Notes: generated by a model not told the origin, from the sequence alone. Counted from the first letter of the stretch, positions 40,330 to 50,334 are shown. The stretch is DNA of 64,000 nt from Pseudomonas graminis (GCF_900111735.1 NZ_FOHW01000006.1:62001-126000), one strand, 5' to 3'. Translations and numbers: made by a program.

Positions 40330-41268
40330 TTATGCCGTCAGGACGCGGACGTTGACGCCGCTTTCCAGACGTTTCAATTGCGCCGGATCATTGATGCCGA
40401 AGCCGATCTGAGTAACGGCCATGGCCGCAATGGCCGTGGCAGTCCGCAAGGTTTGCTCGGGTTTGTGCCCAGACAGCAAGCCGTGAACCATCCCGGCCAG
40501 CAGCGAGTCCCCCGCACCAACGGTGCTGGCGACGGTGACCTTGGGCGGCAACGCCTGCAACGCCACGTTGGAACTGAACCAGTGAACGCCTTCCGAGCCC
40601 TGGGAAATCACCACATGCTCGATGCCACGCCGGCGCAGGTCCGCCGCCGCTTCCGCTTGCGCGGCGATGGAAATGATCGGCGCGTCAAGGGCGTCGGCCA
40701 GTTCTTCGGTGTTGGGCTTGATCATCCACGGCGACGCTTCCAGTCCGGCGCGCAAGGCTTCGCCGCTGGTGTCCAGGGCCACTTTCAGGCCCATCTCGTT
40801 GAGGCGCAGCAGCAGGGTTTTCAGCCACTGGGGGGTGACGCCACGGGGCAGACTGCCGGCCACGACTACCGCATCAAAACCCGACGCGATCTGCTCGACC
40901 CGAGCGGCCAGCGCTTGTTGCGCCTGCGGGCTGACTTCCGGGCCCGGGCCGTTGAGGTCAGTAATGCGCCCGCTGCTTTCCGCCAGCTTGATGTTGCTGC
41001 GCGTCTCGCCCGGCACCCGCACGAATTCGTCGACGAAGCCGCGCTTGGCGAACAGGGTTTCGAACGGCTGCTGGTTATCGACGCCGAGGAAGCCCGCGAC
41101 GGTCAGCTCGTGCCCCAGATCAGCCAGCACCTGCGCGACGTTGATGCCCTTGCCTGCCGCGTGGCTGAGCATGGCGTCGCTGCGGTTGACCTGGCCGATC
41201 TGCAAGGGGCCCAACTGCACGGTCAAGTCCAGCGCCGGGTTCATGGTCAATGTCAGAATTTTCGCCAT
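40330..41268 (-). CDS. fruK: 1-phosphofructokinase
   Basis: Protein of 312 residues, PfkB family. It starts MAKILTLTMNPALDLTV; the anion hole and catalytic Asp lie in VASTVGAGDSLLAGMVHGL. It phosphorylates fructose-1-phosphate to fructose-1,6-bisphosphate, removing the inducer of Cra. Its ATG shares one base with the fruB stop (TAATG). Confidence 0.96.
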   Translation of the reverse strand: MAKILTLTMNPALDLTVQLGPLQIGQVNRSDAMLSHAAGKGINVAQVLADLGHELTVAGFLGVDNQQPFETLFAKRGFVDEFVRVPGETRSNIKLAESSGRITDLNGPGPEVSPQAQQALAARVEQIASGFDAVVVAGSLPRGVTPQWLKTLLLRLNEMGLKVALDTSGEALRAGLEASPWMIKPNTEELADALDAPIISIAAQAEAAADLRRRGIEHVVISQGSEGVHWFSSNVALQALPPKVTVASTVGAGDSLLAGMVHGLLSGHKPEQTLRTATAIAAMAVTQIGFGINDPAQLKRLESGVNVRVLTA

Positions 41269-44129
41269 TACAGCCCCTCCACGAGGGCACGCACGTCCGC
41301 CGCGCTGCCAACGGCCAGGGCCGCCTGCGCAAGTTTCCGGGCTTCGATCAGATTCAATTCACGGACGCAGGCTTTGACTTCGCCGATGCTCCGCGCCGAG
41401 ACGCTCAATTCATCCACACCCAGACCGACCAACACCGGCACCGCCAGCGGATCGGCGGCCAATTCGCCGCACACGCCCACCCATTTGCCATGGGCATGGG
41501 CCGCGCGCACGGTGATGTCGATCAGTTGCAACACCGCCGGGTGCAGACCATCAGCCTGAGCCGAAAGGGTCGGGTGACCGCGGTCGATGGCCATCGTGTA
41601 CTGGGTCAAGTCGTTGGTGCCGACACTGAAGAAGTCCACTTCCTTGGCCAGCACCGGCGCCAGCAACGCCGCCGACGGCACTTCGATCATGATGCCCAAT
41701 TGCAGGTCGGCAACGGGGATCTCCAGACGCAGACGCTCGGTCATGTCGCGGGCCTGACGCCACTCTTCGACGGTGCCCACCATCGGGAACATGATGCGCA
41801 ACGGGCGATTGTCCGCCGCACGCAACAACGCGCGCAGTTGGCTTTCCATGATGTCCGGGCGCTGCAAGGTCAAGCGAATGCCGCGCACGCCGAGAAACGG
41901 GTTTTCTTCTTTGTCGATGGGCCAGTACGGCAGCGGTTTGTCGCCGCCGACGTCCAGGGTGCGAACCACCAGCGGGCGGCCGTCGAGATCAGTGAGCACG
42001 CGGCGGTATTCCGCTTCCTGGGTCGCTTCATCCGGCGCGGAACTGTGGGCCATGAACAGCAATTCGGTGCGCAGCAGGCCAATCCCTTCGGCGCCCTGCT
42101 CCACTGCTGCCGGCGTACCGGCGCTGTCACCGATGTTGGCGAAGACCTCAACGGCATGGCCGTCCTGGGTGATCGCCGGCTCCATCCGCAGCGCGGCGGC
42201 AGCCTTGAGGCGTTGCTCGCGGGTGTCGCGGTCCCGCAAAGCGCGCTGCAGGGTCGCTTCGTCCGGCGCGACGTCGAGACGCCCGCGCTGGCCGTCGATC
42301 AACAGCTGCGTGCCGGATTTGATCAGCAACACCGCATCGCCCGCACCGACCAGCGCGGGAATGCCCAACGCCCGGGCAACGATTGCGCTGTGGGCCGTTG
42401 CGCCGCCGCGCGCGGTGAGAATACCTGCGACACGGGCAGGGTCCAGACGGGCGACGTCGGACGGACCGACTTCGTCCATCACCAGAATGTAAGGTTCTTC
42501 CGGCTCGAGCAGGTCCTCGACGCCAAGGATCTGCGCCAATACGCGGCGACCTACATCCCGCAGGTCAGCGGCACGTTCGGCCAGCAGCGCATCTTTGAGC
42601 TGTTCCTGTTGACGGGCGGCGGCCTCGATGACGTTCATCCATGCCGCAGCGGCGCTTTCGCCTTGTTTCAAGCGCTGCGCCACTTCGTCGACCAGTTCGG
42701 GGTCGGCGAGCATTTCCTGGTGGGTGACGAAAATCTCGCGAATGGCCTTCGCCGTGCTGCGCTGGATCAATTGCTCGATGTCGATGCGCACCTGCGCCAG
42801 CGCGCTGTGCAGACGTTCGTGTTCGACGCTTTGCGATTCGCCCTGGGCCGGGTAATCGAACACCGGCAGAACATGCACGTGGGCCGGGCCGAAGGCGATG
42901 CCGGGCGCTGCAGGAACGGCCTGAATCTGTGCGCCTGGAGCCGGCGCGCTGAGGGTTTTCTCCACAACTGCCGGTGCGGCTGCGGCTTCGGCGTGGGTCG
43001 GCAACGGTTGAATGTCTTCGCCCAGGCCTTCGAGGACCGCGGCGATCAATGCAGGCAAGGCGTCGGCAGCAATCGTCGGCTCGGCGATGAACTCAAGGGT
43101 CTGACCGCGCTGCACGCCGAGGCTCAGCAGTTTGCTCAGGCTCTTGGCCGACACCGGATTCTCGGTGCCGTCGACAATGCGCACACGGATGTCGCCATCA
43201 AAACCCTTCGCCAACTGCGCCAGGATTTTCGCCGGACGCGCATGCAGGCCGTGGGCATTGGCCAGGGTCACTCGCTCGCTCGGCCAGTCCGGCGGTACTT
43301 CGCCGCCCAATGCCTGAAGCACGGCGCGGCTGCTGGTCGCCTCACCCAGGACGTGGCCGCGACCTTCGATCAACAACGCGCAAAGGCGTTCGAGCAGTGC
43401 CTGGTGGGACTCGCCCAGACTGGCGAGGCAGAACAGGCCGGTCAGCGACTGGCCCAGATGACGCATGGGTTTGTCCGGGGTGACGAACGCCAGGCCGGGT
43501 TTGTTGACCATCTGTTCGCTGTGCAGCCACCAGAGGCCTTCGCCCAACGGCAGCGGCTCGACCTGCTGCAGCACCGCCGCGAAACCGTTGTTCACGCACT
43601 CCGCCTTGCGCAGCAGACGGGCGCCGCGCCAGACCAGTTCTTCGAAATCATCGACCATGACGCCCAGGCTGATCATCTGCGCATCGAGGGCCAGTTCCTG
43701 GGGCGCGCCTTGCAGCAGTTTGAGCAGCGACTCGGGATCCTTGGCCTGACGCAACGCTTCGCCCAGGTCGTTCTCGCCGAGGGCGCGGGTCAGTAGCTGG
43801 AGCAAGCGAAGGTGTTCGTCGGACTTGGCGGCGATGCCGATGGCCAGATAGACCATTTGCCCGTCGCCCCAGTCCACCCCTTCGGGGAATTGCATCAGGC
43901 GCACGCCGGTGGCGAACACCTGGTCGCGGGTCTCTGGCGTGCCGTGGGGAATGGCAATGCCCTGCCCCAAAAAGGTCGAGCCCTGTTGCTCACGCGCTTG
44001 CAAGCCTGCAAGGTAGCCGGCAGCCACCAAGCCGTCGGCAACGAGCAAGTCAGCCAGCAGTTGCAACGCGGCGGGCTTGTCCACCGCCGACTGGTCCATG
44101 GAAATTTGCTCTATGGTCAGCTCGAGCAT
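41268..44129 (-). CDS. fruB: Fructose PTS multiphosphoryl transfer protein (EIIA-HPr-EI)
   Basis: Protein of 953 residues. Domains: EIIA(Fru) at about 1-145 with H62 (GIAIPHGTPE); a second EIIA-like linker at about 150-280; HPr at about 285-370 with H296 (NAHGLHARPA); and enzyme I from about 400 with H580 (GGATAHSAIVA) and the C-terminal PEP site including WVGVCGELAAD. It relays phosphate from PEP to FruA without general PTS proteins, the Pseudomonas design. Start at ATG 44129 (MLELTIEQIS) rather than a start 20 codons upstream, which would lack family support. Confidence 0.95.
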   Translation of the reverse strand: MLELTIEQISMDQSAVDKPAALQLLADLLVADGLVAAGYLAGLQAREQQGSTFLGQGIAIPHGTPETRDQVFATGVRLMQFPEGVDWGDGQMVYLAIGIAAKSDEHLRLLQLLTRALGENDLGEALRQAKDPESLLKLLQGAPQELALDAQMISLGVMVDDFEELVWRGARLLRKAECVNNGFAAVLQQVEPLPLGEGLWWLHSEQMVNKPGLAFVTPDKPMRHLGQSLTGLFCLASLGESHQALLERLCALLIEGRGHVLGEATSSRAVLQALGGEVPPDWPSERVTLANAHGLHARPAKILAQLAKGFDGDIRVRIVDGTENPVSAKSLSKLLSLGVQRGQTLEFIAEPTIAADALPALIAAVLEGLGEDIQPLPTHAEAAAAPAVVEKTLSAPAPGAQIQAVPAAPGIAFGPAHVHVLPVFDYPAQGESQSVEHERLHSALAQVRIDIEQLIQRSTAKAIREIFVTHQEMLADPELVDEVAQRLKQGESAAAAWMNVIEAAARQQEQLKDALLAERAADLRDVGRRVLAQILGVEDLLEPEEPYILVMDEVGPSDVARLDPARVAGILTARGGATAHSAIVARALGIPALVGAGDAVLLIKSGTQLLIDGQRGRLDVAPDEATLQRALRDRDTREQRLKAAAALRMEPAITQDGHAVEVFANIGDSAGTPAAVEQGAEGIGLLRTELLFMAHSSAPDEATQEAEYRRVLTDLDGRPLVVRTLDVGGDKPLPYWPIDKEENPFLGVRGIRLTLQRPDIMESQLRALLRAADNRPLRIMFPMVGTVEEWRQARDMTERLRLEIPVADLQLGIMIEVPSAALLAPVLAKEVDFFSVGTNDLTQYTMAIDRGHPTLSAQADGLHPAVLQLIDITVRAAHAHGKWVGVCGELAADPLAVPVLVGLGVDELSVSARSIGEVKACVRELNLIEARKLAQAALAVGSAADVRALVEGL

Positions 44130-44269
44130 TGCGTTCTCCTGTGCTGCGCGGGGTCGCGCCAGATTCTTGTTGTAGGACCGGTCGTACACACCGATGACTG
44201 ACGGTTTGCGAATATTGAATGCGGCATTCAGAGGTCCGATTGGGCAAAAAGTGCCATAAACAGGCCTGC

Positions 44270-44281
44270 TGAATCGTTTAA
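44270..44281. promoter_or_regulatory. Cra (FruR) operator in the fruB-cra intergenic region
   Basis: TGAATCGTTTAA, read on the minus strand as TTAAACGATTCA, matches 11 of 12 positions of the operator known for P. putida Cra (TTAAACGTTTCA). It lies about 140 bp upstream of the fruB start and 200 bp from cra. The remaining intergenic bases (44130-44481) show no other feature I recognise. Confidence 0.75.
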
Positions 44282-44481
44282 TCTGAAGTGCCGCGCACGT
44301 TACTTGATAATTCCGGCGGTTTGAAGCTCATCCGGTCGAATCGTGTAGGAAACATCCCGCACGGCCTACATGCTTCCGACGAGGCGACGCTCTGCTGTCA
44401 TGATGGCTGTTAATCGGTGAAAATCCCTGCCACGGTAGTTCAGCTCCCACTTTTGCTTCTCATCACGAAAGGATGCCCGGC

Positions 44482-45477
44482 TTGAAACTCAGCGATATTG
44501 CGCGTCTGGCCGGTGTTTCTGTGACCACGGCCAGCTACGTGATCAACGGAAAGGCCGAACAGCAACGCATCAGCAGTGCAACGGTCGAGCGCGTGCGCGC
44601 GGTGGTCGACGCCCACGGCTTCCGGCCCAACCCACAGGCTGCCGGGCTGCGCAGCCGACATACCCGAACACTGGGCTTCATCCTGCCCGACCTGGAAAAC
44701 CCCAGTTACGCGCGCATCGCCAAGCAATTGGAACAGGGGGCCCGCGCGCGCGGTTACCAATTGCTGATCGCCAGTTCAGACGACGATCCCATCAGCGAGT
44801 TGCAGCTGTTGCAGCTTTTTCGTGCGCGACGCTGCGATGCGCTGTTCGTCGCCAGTTGCCTGCCGGCCAGCGATGACAGCTACCGTGCGCTGCAGCAGCA
44901 AGGGGTTCCGGTCATCGCCATCGACCGCGAAATGGACCCGGCGCACTTCTGTTCGGTGGTCAGCGATGACCACGACGCCAGCCAGCAACTGACCCGCAGC
45001 CTGCTGGAGATAAAACCTCGACATATCGCCCTGCTCGGCGCGCAGCCGGAGCTGAGTGTCAGTAAGGCCCGGGCAAAGGGCTTTGAAGACGCGCTGGAAG
45101 GTTTCGAAGGCTCGGTGATCATCGAACACGGCGACGCGTTCAGCCGTGACTGCGGCCTGCAACTGGCCAGCGTTATGCTCGATCGCCTGGGTTATTTCCC
45201 CGATGCACTGATCACGACCTCCTACGTCCTGCTGCAAGGGGTCTTCGACTTGCTGCACCAGCGCCGCCTGAACCCGGACCAACTCCACCTGGGCACGTTC
45301 GGTGACACTCAGCTGCTGGATTTCCTGCCGTTGCCGGTCAATGCCATGGCTCAGCAGCATCATCTGATTGCCGAAAAGGCGCTCGCGCTGGCGTTGTCGG
45401 CCATCGAGCAGGATCAGTACGAGCCGGGCGTGCATGCCATTGTGCGGACATTCAAGCAGCGGATTCACGAGGCGTAA
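44482..45477 (+). CDS. cra: Catabolite repressor/activator Cra (FruR), LacI family
   Basis: Protein of 331 residues from a TTG start. The HTH LKLSDIARLAGVSVTTASYVINGKA is followed by the hinge and a periplasmic-binding-like effector domain (TLGFILPDLENPSYARIAKQLEQGARARGYQLL). The TTG at 44482 has GAAAGGA at good spacing and gives the family N-terminus MKLSDIARL. The ATG at 44473 overlaps that Shine-Dalgarno and is unlikely. In Pseudomonas, Cra mainly controls fruBKA and responds to fructose-1-phosphate. Divergent from fruB. Confidence 0.93.
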   Translation: MKLSDIARLAGVSVTTASYVINGKAEQQRISSATVERVRAVVDAHGFRPNPQAAGLRSRHTRTLGFILPDLENPSYARIAKQLEQGARARGYQLLIASSDDDPISELQLLQLFRARRCDALFVASCLPASDDSYRALQQQGVPVIAIDREMDPAHFCSVVSDDHDASQQLTRSLLEIKPRHIALLGAQPELSVSKARAKGFEDALEGFEGSVIIEHGDAFSRDCGLQLASVMLDRLGYFPDALITTSYVLLQGVFDLLHQRRLNPDQLHLGTFGDTQLLDFLPLPVNAMAQQHHLIAEKALALALSAIEQDQYEPGVHAIVRTFKQRIHEA

Positions 45478-45482
45478 GCAAC

Positions 45483-46262
45483 GTGCGACTGATCGACACC
45501 CACACGCACCTGGATTTCGACGATTTCGACGCCGACCGTGATGCAGTCCTCGCCAACAGCATGCAGCTGGGTGTCGAGCGCATCGTGGTGTTGGGCGTCT
45601 ATCAGCGCAATCTGCAGCGAGTGTGGGATCTGGCGCTCAGCGAGCCTTCGGTGTATGCCGCGCTGGGCTTGCACCCGGTCTTCCTTGAAGAGCATCAGCC
45701 CGAGCATGTGCAGCAATTGCGCGACTGGCTGACGCGGCTGGCCGGGCATCCCAAGTTGTGCGCCGTGGGCGAGATCGGCCTGGATTACTACATCGAATCC
45801 CTCGACCGCCCGCAACAACAGACCTTGCTCGACCAACAACTGCAAATGGCCGCCGACTTCAACCTCCCGGTCCTGCTCCACGTGCGCCGCAGCCACGCCG
45901 ACACCATCGCTGCGCTCAAGCGTTTCAGGCTCAAGCGCTGTGGCATCGTTCACGCCTTCGCCGGCAGCCGCGAGGAAGCGCGCGAGTACATCAAGCTGGG
46001 TTACAAGCTGGGGCTGGGGGGTGCAGCGACGTGGCCGCAGGCTTTGCGCATGCATCGGGTGATCGCCGACCTGCCGCTGGAGAGCGTGGTGCTGGAAACC
46101 GATGCACCGGACATGGCGCCAGCGATGTTTCCAGGCATGCGCAACAGCCCAGAGCATCTTCCCGATATCTGCGCGGCCATCGCCGAACTCATGAACATAC
46201 CTGCCGACACGCTGGCCGCGGCGAGCACCAGCAACGCGCGGGATGTGTTCGGCTGGGACTGA
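45483..46262 (+). CDS. TatD family metal-dependent hydrolase (YjjV-like DNase)
   Basis: Protein of 259 residues from a GTG start 5 bp after cra. Metal ligands typical of TatD are visible: DTHTHLDF at the N-terminus, GEIGLDYY, LLHVRRSHADT, VHAFAGS and LETDAPDM. TatD enzymes act as 3'-5' exonucleases in DNA repair or as related phosphodiesterases. The close spacing suggests cotranscription with cra. Confidence 0.93.
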   Translation: MRLIDTHTHLDFDDFDADRDAVLANSMQLGVERIVVLGVYQRNLQRVWDLALSEPSVYAALGLHPVFLEEHQPEHVQQLRDWLTRLAGHPKLCAVGEIGLDYYIESLDRPQQQTLLDQQLQMAADFNLPVLLHVRRSHADTIAALKRFRLKRCGIVHAFAGSREEAREYIKLGYKLGLGGAATWPQALRMHRVIADLPLESVVLETDAPDMAPAMFPGMRNSPEHLPDICAAIAELMNIPADTLAAASTSNARDVFGWD

Positions 46263-46355
46263 AACTTGTCGCCAATTTCATGTTGTAAGAAGAAATTTCA
46301 AAGACTTAGCGTGGTCCCTTGGGTATCTCTCTTGGTCAACGAAGGAAACCCGTTA

Positions 46356-46784
46356 ATGAAATTCTCGAAGTTCGCGCAGGCTCTGTCGCAGTGGTCCGGC
46401 AGCCCACGAACCTTCCTCGTGGCGATTGCGCTGATCTGTGTGTGGGCTGTGACCGGGCCGTTATTCCACTACAACGACACTTGGCAGCTGATCATCAACA
46501 CGTCCACGACCATCATCACCTTTTTGATGGTTTTTCTGATTCAGAACACCCAGAACCGCGACACCGATCAGATGCATATCAAGATCGACGAACTGCTGCG
46601 CGTGACTAAAGACGCGCAGAACGCCGTGCTGAGCCTCGATAACCTCAACCAGCGGGAATTGCACGCGCTTCGCAAGAAGTACATGGCAATGGGCGAAGGC
46701 GTGGAGTTTGATCACACCGAGGCGTTTCCGGAGCCGGAGCCTGAGGCGGGTGAGGAGAAGGGAGAGTTGGTGACGAGCCGCTGA
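46356..46784 (+). CDS. Low-affinity iron permease family small membrane protein
   Basis: Protein of 142 residues with two membrane helices (FLVAIALICVWAVTGPLF and LIINTSTTIITFLMVFLIQ), then the family signature QNTQNRDTDQMHIKIDELLRV and an acidic tail. Related to the membrane part of yeast Fet4-type low-affinity iron permease by family name, but the short bacterial members have no proven transport role. Start at ATG 46356 (MKFSKFAQAL) with GAAGGAAA upstream. Confidence 0.87.
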   Translation: MKFSKFAQALSQWSGSPRTFLVAIALICVWAVTGPLFHYNDTWQLIINTSTTIITFLMVFLIQNTQNRDTDQMHIKIDELLRVTKDAQNAVLSLDNLNQRELHALRKKYMAMGEGVEFDHTEAFPEPEPEAGEEKGELVTSR

Positions 46785-46803
46785 TGCGCCAGGGCTCACA
46801 TAC

Positions 46804-47203
46804 TGTGGGAGCCGCTTGCTCGCGAATGGGTTGGTCAACAATATTTGCGTTGTATGGTTTGACGCGTTCGCCAGCAAGCCGGTGGGTCAGCGATGGCAGT
46901 GTTGCCTGAGCCTGCGCATTCGCGGGCAAGCGCGCTCCTACAGTGGGTCGGCATCAAACCTGGCGTCTGAGTTGTATGAAGATCCGTAGGAGCCGGCTTG
47001 CTGGCGAAGGCGGTGGTTCAGCGATGGCAGTGTTGCCTGAGTCTGCGCATTCGCGGGCAAGCGCGCTCCTACAGTGGGTATGCGTCAAACCTGGCGTCTG
47101 AGTTGTATGAAGATCCGTAGGAGCCGGCTTGCTGGCGAAGGCGGTGGGTCAGCAACGAAAGTGTCGTCTGACCCTATGCGTTCGCCAGCAAGCCGGCTCC
47201 CAC
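46804..47203. repeat. REP/REPIN cluster with a 131-bp tandem duplication
   Basis: Several REP arms (GAGCCGGCTTGCTGGCGAA, GCGGGCAAGCGCGCTCC) fill the 440-bp gap between genes. The block containing CGATGGCAGTGTTGCCTGAG, a REP arm, the flank CAAACCTGGCGTCTGAG and GATCCGTAGGAGCC recurs at 131-bp spacing (for example CAAACCTGG at 46955 and 47086). Confidence 0.88.
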
Positions 47204-47223
47204 GGCGTTGTCGCGCGGATTGC

Positions 47224-48777
47224 TTAGGTAATCGGCGCCGGGTTGAACAGGGTGATGTCGTTGTGCAGACGGTAGTGCTCGGTCCAGGTCTTTTTCTTGC
47301 CGCTGGCCACGTCCAGATAGAAGTGGAACAGCTCCCATCCCAAGTCCTCGATGCTTGCGCGCCCGGTCGCAATGCGCCCGGCATCGATGTCGATCAGGTC
47401 CGGCCAGCGCTGGGCCAGCTCGGTGCGGGTCGACACTTTCACCACCGGTGACATCGCCAGACCATACGGCGTACCGCGTCCAGTGGTGAACACGTGCAGG
47501 TTCATCCCGGCCGCCAGCTGCAACGTCCCGCAGACAAAATCGCTCGCCGGCGTTGCGCAGAAGATCAGGCCTTTGCGGGTCACCCGTTCGCCAGGGCCAA
47601 GCACCCCGTTGATCGCGCTGCTGCCGGACTTGACGATCGACCCAAGGGACTTCTCCACAATGTTCGACAACCCGCCCTTCTTGTTACCCGGCGTGGTGTT
47701 TGCGCTGCGGTCCGCCTCGCCCTTGGCCAGGTAACGGTCGTACCAGTCCATTTCGCGAACCAGTCCTTCCGCGACTTCCATGTTTTCGGCACGTGAAGTC
47801 AGCAGGTAGATGGCGTCACGCACCTCGGTCACTTCCGAGAACATTACGGTCGCGCCCGCGCGCAGCAGCAAGTCCGAGGCATAACCCAATGCGGGGTTGG
47901 CGGTGATGCCGGAAAACGCATCGCTGCCGCCGCACTGCATGCCCAGAATCAATTCCGACGCCGGCACGGTTTCGCGGCGGCGCTGGTCGAGCTTCTTCAG
48001 GCGCGTCTCGGCCAATTCCATGATCTGCTCGATCATTTCGTTGAAGCCGTGCTTGGAATCCTGCAAGCGATACAGCCAGGGTTCGCTCAGATCGACCGAG
48101 GCGTCGTCGCTGTGCATGACCTGATCGGCCTGCAACTTCTCGCAGCCCAGGCTGATCACCAGCGCCTCGCCACCCAGGTTCGGGTTGCGCGCCAGATTAC
48201 GCACGGTGCGAATCGGGATGTACGCGTCCTTGGCGGTGATGGCGACGCCACAGCCGTAGCTGTGGGTCAGCGCCACCACGTCATCGACGTTCGGGTATTT
48301 GGGCAGCAGCTCTTCGCGGATACGCTTGACGGCGAAATCCAGAACCCCGGTGACGCACTGTACGGTCGTGGTAATGCCCAGGATGTTGCGCGTGCCGACG
48401 GTGCCGTCGGCGTTGCGGTAACCCTCGAAGGTGAAGCCTTCCAGCGGCTCACCCCTGACCGGCACAGCATCAGACATCGGCAGGCTGTCCAGCTCCGGCG
48501 CTGACGGCATGCGCAGCTGATCTTCCTTGACCCAACTGCCCTTCGGGATCGGCTGCAGCGCATAGCCGATGGTGTGGCCGTAACGAATGATCGGCTCCCC
48601 TTCGGCGATGTCCACGGTGTTCACCTTGTGGCTCTGCGGCACGTTGTCGACGGTCACCAGACCGTTATCGAATTCAGTCCCCGCGGGAACGCCCTGGTCA
48701 TTGACCACGACGACGACGTTATCAAGCGCATGCAGGCGGATGTAACGCGGCGAGTCGGCATGCTGGATCAAGTTCAT
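47224..48777 (-). CDS. garD: Galactarate dehydratase (GarD / UxaA family)
   Basis: Protein of 517 residues: an N-terminal SAF domain (residues 1-90, [21 protein letters not shown]), then the UxaA/GarD catalytic region with [49 protein letters not shown] and [17 protein letters not shown]. It dehydrates D-galactarate to 5-dehydro-4-deoxy-D-glucarate. Altronate dehydratase is the main alternative, but the MFS transporter and kdgD next to it favour galactarate. ATG at 48777 with GAGGA upstream. Confidence 0.9.
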   Translation of the reverse strand: MNLIQHADSPRYIRLHALDNVVVVVNDQGVPAGTEFDNGLVTVDNVPQSHKVNTVDIAEGEPIIRYGHTIGYALQPIPKGSWVKEDQLRMPSAPELDSLPMSDAVPVRGEPLEGFTFEGYRNADGTVGTRNILGITTTVQCVTGVLDFAVKRIREELLPKYPNVDDVVALTHSYGCGVAITAKDAYIPIRTVRNLARNPNLGGEALVISLGCEKLQADQVMHSDDASVDLSEPWLYRLQDSKHGFNEMIEQIMELAETRLKKLDQRRRETVPASELILGMQCGGSDAFSGITANPALGYASDLLLRAGATVMFSEVTEVRDAIYLLTSRAENMEVAEGLVREMDWYDRYLAKGEADRSANTTPGNKKGGLSNIVEKSLGSIVKSGSSAINGVLGPGERVTRKGLIFCATPASDFVCGTLQLAAGMNLHVFTTGRGTPYGLAMSPVVKVSTRTELAQRWPDLIDIDAGRIATGRASIEDLGWELFHFYLDVASGKKKTWTEHYRLHNDITLFNPAPIT

Positions 48778-48789
48778 CACGGTTTTTCC

Positions 48790-50160
48790 TCAGAGTTTCG
48801 CTTGAGAAAGCTCGGCTTCACTGGCCGGCAAGGCACCCTTCTTTGGGGTTTCCTTGAGTTCTACACGTTTGATTTCACCGACGATGAAGATGTAGCTGAT
48901 CACCGCCACCAGCGCGTTGGCGCCGACGAACACCAGCGCCCATTTGAACGAACCGGTGGTGCTGATGATGTAGCCGATGACGATCGGGGTGGTGATGGAG
49001 GCGATGTTACCGAACATGTTGAACAAACCGCCGCTCAAACCGGCGATTTGTTTCGGCGATGCGTCGGACATGACCGCCCAGCCCAGTGCGCCCACGCCCT
49101 TGCCGAAGAAGGCCAGTGCCATGAAGCCCACCACGACCCATTCGATGTCGACGTAGTTGCAGGTCACGATCGAGGTCGACAGCAGCAAGCCACCAATGAT
49201 CGGTGCCTTGCGCGCGAAGGTCAGCGAGTGGCCCTTGCGCAGCAGGTAATCGGAGATTATCCCGCCCAGCACGCCGCCGATGAACCCGCAGATGGCCGGC
49301 AGCGAAGCGATGAAACCTGCCTTGAGGATGGTCATGCCGCGTTCTTGAACCAGGTACACCGGAAACCAGGTCAGGAAGAAGTAGGTGATACCGTTGATGC
49401 AGTATTGAGCCAGATAGATGCCGAGCATCATGCGGTTGGTCAGCAACTGACGCACGTAGTCCCATTTCGGACCGCTGGCGGAGCCTTTGCCCTTGTCCTG
49501 ATCCATGTCGACCATGCCGCCGTTGTTGGCGATGTGATCGAACTCTTCCTTGTTGATTTTCGGGTGGTTGCGCGGGCTGTGGATAACTTTCAGCCAGATC
49601 AGCGAGAACAGGATGCCGATGCTGCCCATCACGATGAACACGTGCTGCCAGCCGAAGGTGTAAACGATCCAGCCCATGATCGGGGCGAACAGCACGGTGG
49701 CGAAGTACTGCGCCGAGTTGAAGATCGCCGAGGCTGTACCGCGTTCAGACGTCGGGAACCAGGCCGCCACGATACGGGCGTTGCCGGGGAACGACGGTGC
49801 TTCGGCGAGGCCGACCATGAAGCGCAGGGCGAACAGCAGGAAGATGGCGGTGGAGAGACCGAATTCACCGACATAGCCTTGCAGCACGGTGAACAGTGAC
49901 CAGGTGAAGATGCTCAGTGCATAGACTTTCTTTGAACCGTAGCGGTCCAGAAGCCAGCCGCCGGGGATCTGGCCAGCGACGTACGCCCAACCAAATGCGG
50001 AGAAGATAAAACCGAGGGTAACGGCGTCGATGCCGAGGCTTTTTTGCAGGCTGGAGCCCGCAATGGCGATGGTTGCACGGTCGGCGTAGTTGATCGTGGT
50101 CACCAGAAACAGCATGAGCAAGATCAAATAGCGGACGTGCGTCGGCTTGGTTTTCTGCAT
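48790..50160 (-). CDS. gudP: MFS galactarate/glucarate transporter (GudP/GarP-like)
   Basis: Protein of 456 residues with twelve membrane helices, anion:cation symporter subfamily (RYLILLMLFLVTTINYADRATIAIAG, FSAFGWAYVAGQIPGGWLLDRYGSKK). It should import hexarates by proton symport. It lies 9 bp upstream of garD and is cotranscribed with it. Start at ATG 50160 preceded by GGGAG; an ATG five codons earlier is possible. Confidence 0.9.
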   Translation of the reverse strand: MQKTKPTHVRYLILLMLFLVTTINYADRATIAIAGSSLQKSLGIDAVTLGFIFSAFGWAYVAGQIPGGWLLDRYGSKKVYALSIFTWSLFTVLQGYVGEFGLSTAIFLLFALRFMVGLAEAPSFPGNARIVAAWFPTSERGTASAIFNSAQYFATVLFAPIMGWIVYTFGWQHVFIVMGSIGILFSLIWLKVIHSPRNHPKINKEEFDHIANNGGMVDMDQDKGKGSASGPKWDYVRQLLTNRMMLGIYLAQYCINGITYFFLTWFPVYLVQERGMTILKAGFIASLPAICGFIGGVLGGIISDYLLRKGHSLTFARKAPIIGGLLLSTSIVTCNYVDIEWVVVGFMALAFFGKGVGALGWAVMSDASPKQIAGLSGGLFNMFGNIASITTPIVIGYIISTTGSFKWALVFVGANALVAVISYIFIVGEIKRVELKETPKKGALPASEAELSQAKL

Positions 50161-50291
50161 GTTCGAAACTCCCACTAATTATTTTTTTGTGCGGGTAAAC
50201 GATCTTATGTGTGTGCTGCTCGCCCCTGCCCCTAAAACAGATGCGATTTGAAGCGGTGCTGCCAGGTATCCGTTAGCGAAACCCCGAGGGC

Positions 50292-50319
50292 AAAAAACCG
50301 CTGATCACTCAGCGGTTTT
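50292..50319 (-). terminator. Rho-independent terminator of kdgD
   Basis: Stem ACCGCTGA / TCAGCGGT around TCAC, followed on the minus strand by six T. It lies about 15 bp past the kdgD stop and shows that kdgD is a separate transcript from gudP-garD. Confidence 0.9.
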
Positions 50320-50334
50320 GCGGCGACTGGGCGG

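Noticed and set aside
41250..43796. An 848-codon open frame on the plus strand
   Set aside because: Antisense shadow of fruB, with the Gln/Arg/Val-rich bias typical of reverse-complemented GC-rich genes.
44473..44481. ATG start for Cra three codons upstream
   Set aside because: The Shine-Dalgarno GAAAGGA touches this ATG, while the TTG at 44482 has good spacing and the family N-terminus.
46804..47203. Possible small RNA genes in the strong hairpins
   Set aside because: All hairpins are explained by REP cores; no separate promoter or T-tract terminator was visible.
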